This document shows, piece by piece, positions 43,182-50,111 of a stretch of 50,111 bases of DNA. This DNA is from CAZOKZ01 sp964580585 (lineage in GTDB: Bacteria; Sumerlaeota; Sumerlaeia; SLMS01; JAHLLQ01), in NCBI GenBank assembly GCA_964580585.1, contig CAZOKZ010000031.1, positions 1-50,111 of the forward strand, read 5' to 3'. The notes below the pieces were generated by a model. The model saw nothing but the letters and a program-made list of their open reading frames with translations. It had not been told where the DNA came from and ran no database searches. Within the stretch, counting starts at the first letter, position 1. Each line of letters starts with the position of its first letter. The translations under genes were made by a program, and so were the position numbers.

Positions 43182-43595
43182 ATGAGTCGTGGCAAAAAAC
43201 GAATCCCTGAATTTCTGTTTGGAGTATTTGTGCTTGTTTTACTTTTCGGCGCATTCCATCTGCCTTCTTACTTTGAAAGAAACCGGATGAAAGCAGCTGT
43301 TGGCGAAACACAGCAACTGCGCAAAGCGTTAGAATATTTCTGGAATGATTGTGGCAGATTGCCCACGCAGGAGGAAGGACTCCAGGCATTGCTTGTTAAC
43401 CCCGCCAATTTGGAAAACTGGCTAGGCCCTTATGTTGCGATCGTGGCTAGGCCCGATTCAGAGCAATTCGATGATCCTTGGGGTGTTCCATACGAATTCA
43501 AAGAAATCGATAATCAAGTGTGCGTCCAATCCGCTGGCCCGGACCGGAAGCTAAACACCCTGGACGACATTCGTACCAATCGCAAGTCGTTCTGA
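43182..43595 (+). CDS. GspG-like (type II secretion major pseudopilin) protein without a prepilin cleavage motif
   Basis: A 137-residue protein whose second half matches the GspG globular domain: ALEYFWNDCGRLPTQEEGL, NWLGPYV, DPWGVPYEFKE and SAGPDRKLNTLDDI. The N-terminal helix (FLFGVFVLVLLFGAF) is kept but the G/FTLIE prepilin peptidase site is absent; it begins RGKKRIPEF. It may be an uncleaved, membrane-anchored relative. The ATG at 43182 is chosen over an in-frame GTG at 43167; no clear ribosome binding site is seen. No other secretion genes are nearby. Confidence 0.7.
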   Translation: MSRGKKRIPEFLFGVFVLVLLFGAFHLPSYFERNRMKAAVGETQQLRKALEYFWNDCGRLPTQEEGLQALLVNPANLENWLGPYVAIVARPDSEQFDDPWGVPYEFKEIDNQVCVQSAGPDRKLNTLDDIRTNRKSF

Positions 43596-43637
43596 TCTTT
43601 TTTGGAGAACGTGGTTATCTATCGTTCGCACTGTGAC

Positions 43638-44150
43638 CTAATCAATTTGAATGGGAATTTCTCTTGATAGACGCTGTTTCATCGCTTGTGTGACACTCGT
43701 TAGAACAATCCACGATAACCCGCCACCCCAAACACCCCATAACATCCAAATGATCCAGAGTTCCCTGGGAGTTTTCAGACTGATTTTCGCGGAATTGATG
43801 CTTGGTTGCTCTTTCAGGTAAATCACCTGGATTGGGTCGCCGGGCTTGAGCGTCAAATATTCCGATTTCGTAATCCAACTTCTGCCCGTCACCGGTCGTT
43901 CGTTGCTCTGAAACCGATACCGAACCCAATAGTCGAGGGCACCATACTTGGGAATATACCAGCTTGAATTGACCACCGTTCCCGTCGTCTCTGCCCCCGA
44001 GCGAAGTCTGAACTCATCATCCGTCCGGCTTTGATAGCCTAACGTTAGAAACAATGCCAGCGGTCCAAGTATCAGCACCATCCAGAACACACGGTTCCCA
44101 TGATCGCCATCGACCTTTGGGTCACAGGCGCACCGGATTTTGTTGGGCAT
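43638..44150 (-). CDS. DUF3592-like two-helix membrane protein
   Basis: A 170-residue protein with two membrane helices (VFWMVLILGPLALFLTLGY and LWIIWMLWGVWGGGLSWIVL) flanking a beta-rich domain containing TTGTVVNSSWY, YWVRYRF and KPGDPIQVIYL, the pattern of DUF3592. Function unknown. The ATG at 44150 follows AGGG closely; a TTG at 44168 is an alternative start. Confidence 0.6.
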   Translation of the reverse strand: MPNKIRCACDPKVDGDHGNRVFWMVLILGPLALFLTLGYQSRTDDEFRLRSGAETTGTVVNSSWYIPKYGALDYWVRYRFQSNERPVTGRSWITKSEYLTLKPGDPIQVIYLKEQPSINSAKISLKTPRELWIIWMLWGVWGGGLSWIVLTSVTQAMKQRLSREIPIQID

Positions 44151-44495
44151 TTCCCTGCAAGGTGCCAATTTGTTTTCTCCGAGTCTTTGGACGAATACAC
44201 GAGGTCTTTATTTTATCTGCGATTACATTTTGAATACGCTCTCTATCGATCTTTCCTTATGTACCTACGTGATCCAGATTCGATGATTCAAAACGATCGT
44301 TCGATTTTTGTCAAAATCGATCACGAAATCTCACCCTATAAAACATCCACGTTAGGAATGAACGCCGTTCTAACGTTTCTCTTGCCGTGGAAAGCCGCTC
44401 GGGGCTGAATGGCGCCTCAGTGGGATTGCCGGTCTCGAAGGATCGCAACCGCCCGCTGCCCCCGTTTCATTCCGACCAGCGAAGGAACCGATTCG
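44151..44495. other. Intergenic region upstream of hisD
   Basis: About 345 bases between the divergent DUF3592-like and hisD genes. An open frame of about 100 codons on the + strand has no start signal or recognisable domain. AT-rich between 44200 and 44350, where a promoter is likely, but no consensus pair stands out. Confidence 0.3.
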
Positions 44496-45785
44496 ATGAT
44501 TCCCATCATGACGTATGCGCGCCAGAAATCCAAGGTCTGGGAACGCCTTGCCCATGCGCCAACCGAGGACCCGAAAACGCGCGAAACCGTTTTTGGTATT
44601 ATCGAACAGGTACGCGCCCAGGGCGATAAAGCCCTGATCGATCTAACTAAGAAATTCGACGGCGTGACGCTGACGTCGGAAACGATTCGTTTGCCCAAAG
44701 AAACGCTCAAAGCTGCATGGAAATCCCTCGACAAGCCGCTTCGTTCGGCGCTGAAGCTGGCCGCCAAGCGCATTGAAGCCTTCCACAAACACCAACTCCG
44801 TGAATCCTGGGTACTGAAGGACAAGGACGGTTTTCGTCTCGAACAGCGTTGGATGGCGCTCGGCGCGGTGGGGCTTTACGTACCCGGCGGCGCGGCGTCT
44901 TACCCGAGTTCCGTGCTGATGGACGCGATTCCCGCTCGCGTGGCCGGAGTCGATCGTATTGTGGCGGTGACGCCGCCCGCTCGCGAAGGGCGCTACACGG
45001 CAGCGACACTTGGCGCGCTTTACTTGGCTGGTGTGGACGAGGTTTATCAAGTCGGTGGTGCCCAGGCCGTGGCCGCGCTGGCCTATGGCACGGAAACCAT
45101 CCCACGCGTCGATAAAGTGGTCGGTCCGGGTAACCGTTTCGTGGCCGAAGCCAAGCGTATGCTCTACGGCACGATCAGCATCGACATGATTGCGGGCCCG
45201 AGCGAGGTGATGATTATTGCGGACGAAACCGCATCGCTCGAATGGATCGCGGCGGATATGCTCGCCCAGGCAGAACACGACGTCGTGGCGCAGGCCGTCG
45301 CGGTGCTTGTGGGACGCAAGGACGGACGGTTGCTGCTGAAAGAAATCAAAAATCAAGTGGCGCAAGCGCCCCGGCGCGAGATTCTGGAAAAATCCTTGGC
45401 CGATTTCGGCGCGATTATTCAGGTCGCCGACCTCGACACCGCCATTGAACTTGCCAATTTGAAAGCGCCCGAGCACTTGGAAATGATGACCGCCGATCCG
45501 CGCAAGGCAGCTCGTCGCGTGCGCAACGCCGGGTCGATTTTCGTGGGTCGTCACGCCGCCGAAGCCATCGGCGATTACATCGCGGGACCCAACCACGTAT
45601 TGCCGACGGGTGGAACGGCGCGGTTTTTCTCGCCGCTTTCCGTTCAGGATTTCCTCAAGATGACACAGCTCATCGAATGTACGTCCAAATCGCTTCGGAT
45701 GGTGGGTCCGGCGGCGGCAATCATCGCCGATGCCGAAGGACTCGACGCCCACGCCCGTTCCATTCGCCTTCGTCTTGGTAAGTAA
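44496..45785 (+). CDS. hisD: Histidinol dehydrogenase
   Basis: Catalyses the last two steps of histidine synthesis (histidinol to histidine, NAD and zinc dependent). Family blocks are complete: GLYVPGGAASYPSSVLM, QVGGAQAVAALAYGTETIP, KVVGPGNRFVAEAK, IDMIAGPSEVMIIAD, the metal/base region AEHDVVAQAV, APEHLEMM and GPNHVLPTGGTARF. The ATG at 44496 with GAAGGA 9 bases upstream gives 429 residues, the standard length. hisC follows after 18 bases, so the two are an operon. Confidence 0.97.
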   Translation: MIPIMTYARQKSKVWERLAHAPTEDPKTRETVFGIIEQVRAQGDKALIDLTKKFDGVTLTSETIRLPKETLKAAWKSLDKPLRSALKLAAKRIEAFHKHQLRESWVLKDKDGFRLEQRWMALGAVGLYVPGGAASYPSSVLMDAIPARVAGVDRIVAVTPPAREGRYTAATLGALYLAGVDEVYQVGGAQAVAALAYGTETIPRVDKVVGPGNRFVAEAKRMLYGTISIDMIAGPSEVMIIADETASLEWIAADMLAQAEHDVVAQAVAVLVGRKDGRLLLKEIKNQVAQAPRREILEKSLADFGAIIQVADLDTAIELANLKAPEHLEMMTADPRKAARRVRNAGSIFVGRHAAEAIGDYIAGPNHVLPTGGTARFFSPLSVQDFLKMTQLIECTSKSLRMVGPAAAIIADAEGLDAHARSIRLRLGK

Positions 45786-45803
45786 TCGCTCGGAGAATCA
45801 TAC

Positions 45804-46901
45804 ATGACTCAATCGACGGAAAATCCGCCGCTTGGCAAGCTTGGGCGGCCTTTGCCGCGCCCCGAGGTGTTGCGCATGCACGCCTATATTCCGGGAGAGC
45901 AGCCGAAGAATCCGAAGCTGGTGAAGCTGAACACGAACGAAAACAGCTATCCTCCTTCGCCGCGCGTGCTCGAAGCCTTGCATGCACTCGGCGATCATGC
46001 GGTGGGTCGTTATCCGGATCCCATGTGTACGCGATTGCGTGAATCCATCGCGGGGTCACTTGGTGTCGAGGCGGACCAGATCATCATGGGCAACGGATCG
46101 GACGAAGTGCTCAAGATGGCGATCGAGGCCTATGTCGATCCCGAGGACAGCGTGGGTTATTTGTGGCCAACGTATTCGCTCTACCCGGTCTTTCTGGACA
46201 AAATCGGCGCACACGAAGTGCGCTTTCCGTGGTCGCCAGACAGAGATTCGCAGGAATACGCCCTCGCCCAGGCACCCGAGGACCTTAAGCTTGTCTTCAT
46301 CACCAATCCGAATCCGCCGTTCGGTTTGGAGGTAACCCTGGAAGCCATTCGGCGATTTGCGGAAACGCGCCTTTCCACGTTAGTTGTCGTGGACGAGGCT
46401 TATATTGCCTATGGGGGCGAGTCGGCGATCGCGTTGGTGCGCGAGGATTATCCAAACGTTATTGTGACGCGCTCCTTTTCCAAATCGCACAGCCTGGCGG
46501 GCATGCGGGCCGGGTTTGCCGTGGGTCCCAAATCGGTTATCGAGATGTTTTACCGTGTCAAAGACTCCTACAACCTGAACGCAGCGACCCAGGCGGCAAC
46601 TCTCGCCTCGTGGGAGGACGCGTCATATACCGAGACGATTGTGGCGAAAATTTGTGCCACGCGCGAACGGGTGGCCGTCGAATTGACCGCTCTGGGATTC
46701 AATGTACCGCCCAGTCGGGGGAATTTTCTCTTCGCGCGGCATCCGGAAGTGCCGGAAATTTTCGCCAAACTTCGCGAGAACAACGTTCTGGTTCGCTATT
46801 TCGACACGCCAGAACTTCGCGATGGGTTGCGGATTTCGATTGGCACGGACCAGGAGATGGATGTTTTCTTACAAGTGCTGAAACAAATTGTCCTGAAATA
46901 A
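45804..46901 (+). CDS. hisC: Histidinol-phosphate aminotransferase
   Basis: PLP enzyme (fold type I) that makes histidinol phosphate from imidazole-acetol phosphate. Signatures: KLNTNENSYPPSP, IMGNGSDEVLKM, WPTYSLYPVF, VVVDEAYIAYG and the PLP lysine K227 in TRSFSKSHSLAGMRAGF; the C-terminal GLRISIGT binds the substrate carboxylate/phosphate. The usual NPNNPTG reads NPNPPFG here. CGGAG lies 8 bases before the ATG. Second gene of a hisDC operon. Confidence 0.95.
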   Translation: MTQSTENPPLGKLGRPLPRPEVLRMHAYIPGEQPKNPKLVKLNTNENSYPPSPRVLEALHALGDHAVGRYPDPMCTRLRESIAGSLGVEADQIIMGNGSDEVLKMAIEAYVDPEDSVGYLWPTYSLYPVFLDKIGAHEVRFPWSPDRDSQEYALAQAPEDLKLVFITNPNPPFGLEVTLEAIRRFAETRLSTLVVVDEAYIAYGGESAIALVREDYPNVIVTRSFSKSHSLAGMRAGFAVGPKSVIEMFYRVKDSYNLNAATQAATLASWEDASYTETIVAKICATRERVAVELTALGFNVPPSRGNFLFARHPEVPEIFAKLRENNVLVRYFDTPELRDGLRISIGTDQEMDVFLQVLKQIVLK

Positions 46902-46967
46902 GCGTGTCGTTGGCTGTTCAGGCCTTGCCTGCGAAAAAGCGCCTGGAGCGCTCCGTCTCGTTGGCAG

Positions 46968-46990
46968 AGGGGAGTAAATTCCCCTTCTTT
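46968..46990 (+). terminator. Possible weak terminator after hisC
   Basis: AGGGGA and TCCCCT pair around a 6-base loop, followed by TCTTT. The stem is short; a second small hairpin (AGCGC-CTGG-AGCGCT-like) precedes it at about 46938. Position, 67 bases after the hisC stop, fits a terminator. Confidence 0.35.
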
Positions 46991-47099
46991 GGTTAAGATT
47001 TTAGGGTTGCGCCTATGCCAACCTGTTCTTACGTCTAGGGTTGAAATTGAAAGTTTCAGCCGGATAACCAAGCAGGAATCCCAGGGGAGTTTACCTGTT

Positions 47100-47480
47100 A
47101 TGACTCGCAAAATTCGAGTACGCCTGGCCTTGGCGGGAGCCGTCTGCGCTCTTCTACTGGCGGCGGCGCCGAAAACGGCGGACGCCCGGGGGCCGTTGTA
47201 TCGCACCACCTACCCGTCCAAAATCACGGGCAAAATGTGGGGTGGTGTCGCCAATGTGTTGTTTTGCTGGTGTGAAGTCCCGATTGAAGTGAATCGGGAA
47301 ATCCAGAATACCGACCCCTTCACGGGAACCGTGGTGGGACTTGGTCAGGGAATCTACCACACCGGGCGTCGGTTTGTATTGGGCGCTGTCGATGTGGTCA
47401 CCTTTCCCATCGATGTGTACGATAATAACTACCAATCGATTCAACGGACCGACTTTCCGTTCATCGATGAAGTTGAATAA
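47100..47480 (+). CDS. TIGR04073-type exosortase-associated protein, first of two
   Basis: A 126-residue exported protein: signal peptide (LALAGAVCALLLAAAPKTADA) then the conserved core MWGGVANVLFCWCEVP, NTDPFTGTVVGL and VVTFPIDVYDNNYQSI. This matches the TIGR04073 family, small exported proteins found together with exosortase/PEP-CTERM systems; their function is not known. The ATG at 47100 is preceded by AGGGGAG. A homologous gene follows after 75 bases. Confidence 0.8.
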   Translation: MTRKIRVRLALAGAVCALLLAAAPKTADARGPLYRTTYPSKITGKMWGGVANVLFCWCEVPIEVNREIQNTDPFTGTVVGLGQGIYHTGRRFVLGAVDVVTFPIDVYDNNYQSIQRTDFPFIDEVE

Positions 47481-47555
47481 AACCAAAGCAGTCGATCCAG
47501 CGCGTCGGAAATGAGCCACGCACGAACTTGCGGCCTCAAGGAGGGCACCCAATCC

Positions 47556-48605
47556 ATGTTCTCGTTTTCTCGTTTATCCCGAATTTTCTGCCTGTGCGGT
47601 ATTCTTGCCGTTGCAGCCCTGATGATCCCTTCGACGGCTGCGGCCCAGGGTGACGAAGATGCCTATCGCGACAACTCGGACATCTCGAAGATGTTCCACA
47701 AACTGGGTCGCGGTGTTTCCAACGTCCTGCTCGGCTGGGTGGAAATTCCGAAAAACGTCGCTCGCGAATGGCACCGTACCGAACCCTTCACGGGCACCAT
47801 CGTCGGCGTGATCAAAGGCTTTGGCTGGGGCATCGCCCGCACCATCGCTGGATTCTACGAAGTGATCTCGTTTCCCTTCCCCATACCACGCGATTATCAA
47901 CCCATCATGTATCCCGAGTTCGTGATGCCCAGTGTCTGGGGCGAACGGCTCCCGATTTACCAGGACGAATTCCTGGCTTCGAGCGCCAACAGCACGGCGG
48001 CCTACAGCAACGTCAGTGGCGAGCCGACCTACGGCTATCCTTCTGGCTGGCTACATGAGGCGTTGCGGGGCAAGGCCGACCTTGTCTATCTTGTCCATGC
48101 CTACAACTGGGCGGGGCTTGACATTGGCGTGTTCAAGGTAATAACCCAGACCAGCGCGGAAAAGGTCGAAGCGGTAATGACTGAAATTGACAAAGTCATG
48201 AAACGCATTCACGACACGGAAGTGTCTCCTTCCGAGCTTGATCTGGCAAAGGAAAGCATAATAATCAATGACGCCCTGAGCCGCGAAAAGGTGCGTGAAC
48301 GCTGCATGGAAATTTCCTACAACGAGCTTTATGGTCTTGGTTACAAATACCATGAAGGAATTGCACAGAAAATAAGGGCGGTTACGGCCTCCGAGGTGAA
48401 GAGGGTGGCTAATAAATACCTTACGCACAGGGTTGTTGCCGCTACAGGGCCCAAGGACGCGCTTGAGATAGTCAAGAAACACACAGGCACGGACAAGGCG
48501 GAAGTAAAAGAGGATAAAGATGACTCCGCGCGCGAAGACAAAAAAATATCCATAGACACAACCGCACAGCCGGAGCTGAAAGGCGATGTCGGCACCGGAA
48601 AATAA
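47556..48605 (+). CDS. Hybrid frame: TIGR04073-type protein joined to the C-terminal part of an M16 peptidase
   Basis: Residues 1 to about 160 are a normal TIGR04073-type protein: signal peptide (CGILAVAALMIPSTAAAQ), then LGRGVSNVLLGWVEIPKNV, RTEPFTGTIVGV and PEFVMPSVWGERLPIY. From about residue 163 (nt about 48,045) it becomes the C-terminal domain of an M16 (pitrilysin/insulinase) peptidase: GWLHEALRGKADLVYLV (family RLFxxLREKRGLAYxV), TSAEKVEAVMTEI, LDLAKESII, and ASEVKRVANKYL. The N-terminal M16 domain with the HXXEH zinc site is missing, so this part cannot be an active peptidase alone. Codon usage changes at the same point: ATA and AGG appear. AAGGAGG precedes the start at 47556. I regard it as a probable chimeric join rather than a designed fusion. 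Confidence 0.7.
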   Translation: MFSFSRLSRIFCLCGILAVAALMIPSTAAAQGDEDAYRDNSDISKMFHKLGRGVSNVLLGWVEIPKNVAREWHRTEPFTGTIVGVIKGFGWGIARTIAGFYEVISFPFPIPRDYQPIMYPEFVMPSVWGERLPIYQDEFLASSANSTAAYSNVSGEPTYGYPSGWLHEALRGKADLVYLVHAYNWAGLDIGVFKVITQTSAEKVEAVMTEIDKVMKRIHDTEVSPSELDLAKESIIINDALSREKVRERCMEISYNELYGLGYKYHEGIAQKIRAVTASEVKRVANKYLTHRVVAATGPKDALEIVKKHTGTDKAEVKEDKDDSAREDKKISIDTTAQPELKGDVGTGK

Positions 48606-48635
48606 GGTTCCACAAATTTACATGAAAGGTTTCTG

Positions 48636-50111
48636 ATGAGAGGAAAAAGTCAGGGAGGTTTTTTCAGCATTGTTCTGGCGGCGGTTTTATGTATCGGAAT
48701 TTATCTGATAATTGACCAGCTTGACATGGTGCGCAAGTCGCAATACGACACGGCGCAGGCACTGAAGGAAACCACGTCGGAACTACGCCGCATACGCATG
48801 CTGCTGCAGAACAGCGGGTTTGAAAAAGTATCTAATAAAATAAACAATATCGAAACCAACACGGAAACAGGTAGCAGCAATAACCATGAATCCGGCAGCA
48901 ACTCTGGCACACAAGCCGGCAGCGTTTCACATCCGGCAAAGGACAATGGCAACTGGCAGTTCAACAATTCAGACCTTTATGCCAGAGATGCGGATTCGGG
49001 CGGTGAGCGAGTGACGGCCGTCACTTCCTTCTCCGGCAATTTCAATTACATCATTAATAACGAGGGAACCGTAGGCGATGTCTGGGGAACATGTAACGAT
49101 TCTCTTGGCGCGCGCAATCTTGCGCAGCCGGACAGGTTTGAACCAAGAATGGCAAAATCCTGGAAGATTTCCGATGATGGCAAGATAATAGAAGTCGAAT
49201 TGAAAAAAGGCATATATTGGCACGATTTCACCGATCCGGTAACAGGCAGGGAATGGAAGGATGTCCCTGTCACTTCAAATGATTTTGCCTTTTACATTGA
49301 CACTATCAGAAACGAACAACTGCCGTGTGACCCAATCCGGAATTATTACAACGATCTGGACAGGGTTGAGGTGGTAGATGATTTACGGATGAAATTCATC
49401 TGGAAAAATGTGTATTTCCGCGCGCTTGATTTCACGCTTGGCATGAGCCCGCTGCCGAAACATCTTTACCGTCCGGAAGAGGGGATCAGCGATGAAATAT
49501 TTGCCGAAAATATGCTGAAGAACATGGCCGCGCGCAACCAGATTGTCGTCGGGTGCGGGGCGTATGTATTTAAAAAATACATAAAAGGCGACCGCATAAT
49601 AATGGAGCGCAATCCCGCCTATTACGGCCCGCTGCCGAATATAAAGCGCCTCGTATTGCGCCAGATAAAGGACACGGAAAAACAGCTGATAGAATTCGGC
49701 AAGGGCAGTCTCGACGCAATGGGGCTTACTTCGGTGCAGTGGGTTGAACAGACAAACAGCGCCGATTATCTTACCGTGTGCGATGATGTTGAAAAGGGAA
49801 CCGAGCTAACCCTCGCGCATGACAGAAAAAAGGTGGCGGCATTCAGAAGCGGCGATCCCTTCGGCCTGCACAAGTTTGAAAAATTCATGTACCGCAGGTT
49901 TTCCTACAACTTCATCGCCTGGAACATGCGCCGCCCGTTGTTTGCAGACAAAAACGTAAGAATGGCATTAACCCACTGCGTTGACCGTAAGCGTATTATC
50001 AACGAAGTTTTTTTCAACAGCGGCCTGCAGACTACGGGAAATTTCGTTCCGCACAGCCTTTATTATGATCATTCGATAACGCCGTGGCCTTTTGACATTG
50101 AAAAAGCCAGA
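48636..50111 (+). CDS. Family 5 extracellular solute-binding protein of a peptide ABC transporter (3' end beyond window)
   Basis: The frame is open to the last base, 492 codons. An N-terminal helix (FFSIVLAAVLCIGIYLII) without a lipobox anchors the protein; a coiled-coil-like segment (TAQALKETTSELRRIRMLL) and a Ser/Asn/Gly linker follow. From about residue 115 it is a SBP_bac_5 domain (DppA/OppA type): EPRMAKSWKISDDGK, then VTSNDFAFYIDTI, FIAWNMRRPLFADKNVRMAL and HCVDRKRIINEV. It would bind oligopeptides or similar solutes outside the membrane. AAAGG is 7 bases before the ATG. Codon usage (many ATA, AGA, AGG) is unlike the first 48 kb but like the M16 segment just upstream. Confidence 0.85.
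   Translation, partial: MRGKSQGGFFSIVLAAVLCIGIYLIIDQLDMVRKSQYDTAQALKETTSELRRIRMLLQNSGFEKVSNKINNIETNTETGSSNNHESGSNSGTQAGSVSHPAKDNGNWQFNNSDLYARDADSGGERVTAVTSFSGNFNYIINNEGTVGDVWGTCNDSLGARNLAQPDRFEPRMAKSWKISDDGKIIEVELKKGIYWHDFTDPVTGREWKDVPVTSNDFAFYIDTIRNEQLPCDPIRNYYNDLDRVEVVDDLRMKFIWKNVYFRALDFTLGMSPLPKHLYRPEEGISDEIFAENMLKNMAARNQIVVGCGAYVFKKYIKGDRIIMERNPAYYGPLPNIKRLVLRQIKDTEKQLIEFGKGSLDAMGLTSVQWVEQTNSADYLTVCDDVEKGTELTLAHDRKKVAAFRSGDPFGLHKFEKFMYRRFSYNFIAWNMRRPLFADKNVRMALTHCVDRKRIINEVFFNSGLQTTGNFVPHSLYYDHSITPWPFDIEKAR

Noticed and set aside
44100..44408. 102-codon frame upstream of hisD on the + strand
   Set aside because: It begins inside the opposite gene, lacks a ribosome binding site and shows no domain or signal peptide.

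Overview
The window is about 50 kb of a mid-to-high-GC (roughly mid-50s percent by eye) diderm bacterium. Evidence for two membranes is the pair of Pal-type OmpA lipoproteins, an HAE-type RND pump, an HtrA protease and a GspG-like protein. Housekeeping genes include an RNase E/G with a long basic tail, recO, cmk, rpe, uvrA, ftsZ, hisD-hisC, queD and trhO with a tRNA-Leu. Two tandem TIGR04073-type proteins near the right end belong to a family linked to exosortase/PEP-CTERM genomes (PVC-related and other environmental lineages). I cannot place the phylum from this alone.

Layout. 1-8.2 kb: rne with a strong terminator, recO, and two divergent GT-C-type membrane glycosyltransferases. 8.2-14.5 kb: two Pal lipoproteins ending in a perfect terminator, a D-amino-acid-type aminotransferase, cmk, rpe, an M14 carboxypeptidase and mntR with a palindromic operator. 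14.6-18.6 kb: a secreted seven-repeat beta-propeller under a cobalamin riboswitch. The promoter and 5' half of this riboswitch are duplicated as a perfect 121-bp direct repeat that encloses a lower-GC gene. 18.4-24.6 kb: trhO, tRNA-Leu(UAG), another GT-C enzyme and an RND pump. 24.6-27.0 kb: a low-GC two-gene restriction-modification module with its own promoter. 27.0-31.2 kb: uvrA and a glycosyltransferase peppered with the decamer GGGGACGGAG. 31.2-42.8 kb: class II aldolase, htrA, M32 carboxypeptidase, queD, a nitronate monooxygenase-like flavoprotein, a small kinase, an FkbM methyltransferase and ftsZ. 43-48 kb: small envelope proteins, hisDC and the TIGR04073 pair.

The second TIGR04073 reading frame changes near 48,045 into the C-terminal part of an M16 peptidase. 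From there on codon usage changes abruptly (frequent ATA, AGA, AGG) and a family-5 solute-binding protein runs off the end. This looks like a chimeric join of two genomes, or less likely a genuine gene fusion with foreign DNA.

The most unusual non-coding content is: (i) a 126-161 bp element in two copies, each closed by a 22-23 bp inverted repeat whose stems differ between copies yet stay paired, with only G-U wobbles on the + strand; (ii) the duplicated riboswitch with its captured gene; (iii) the dispersed decamer inside coding sequence; (iv) matched heptad inverted-repeat pairs in two intergenic regions. The RNase E tail also carries three evenly spaced copies of a short motif that may be a partner-binding site. 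No CRISPR array, rRNA, transposase or prophage was seen.
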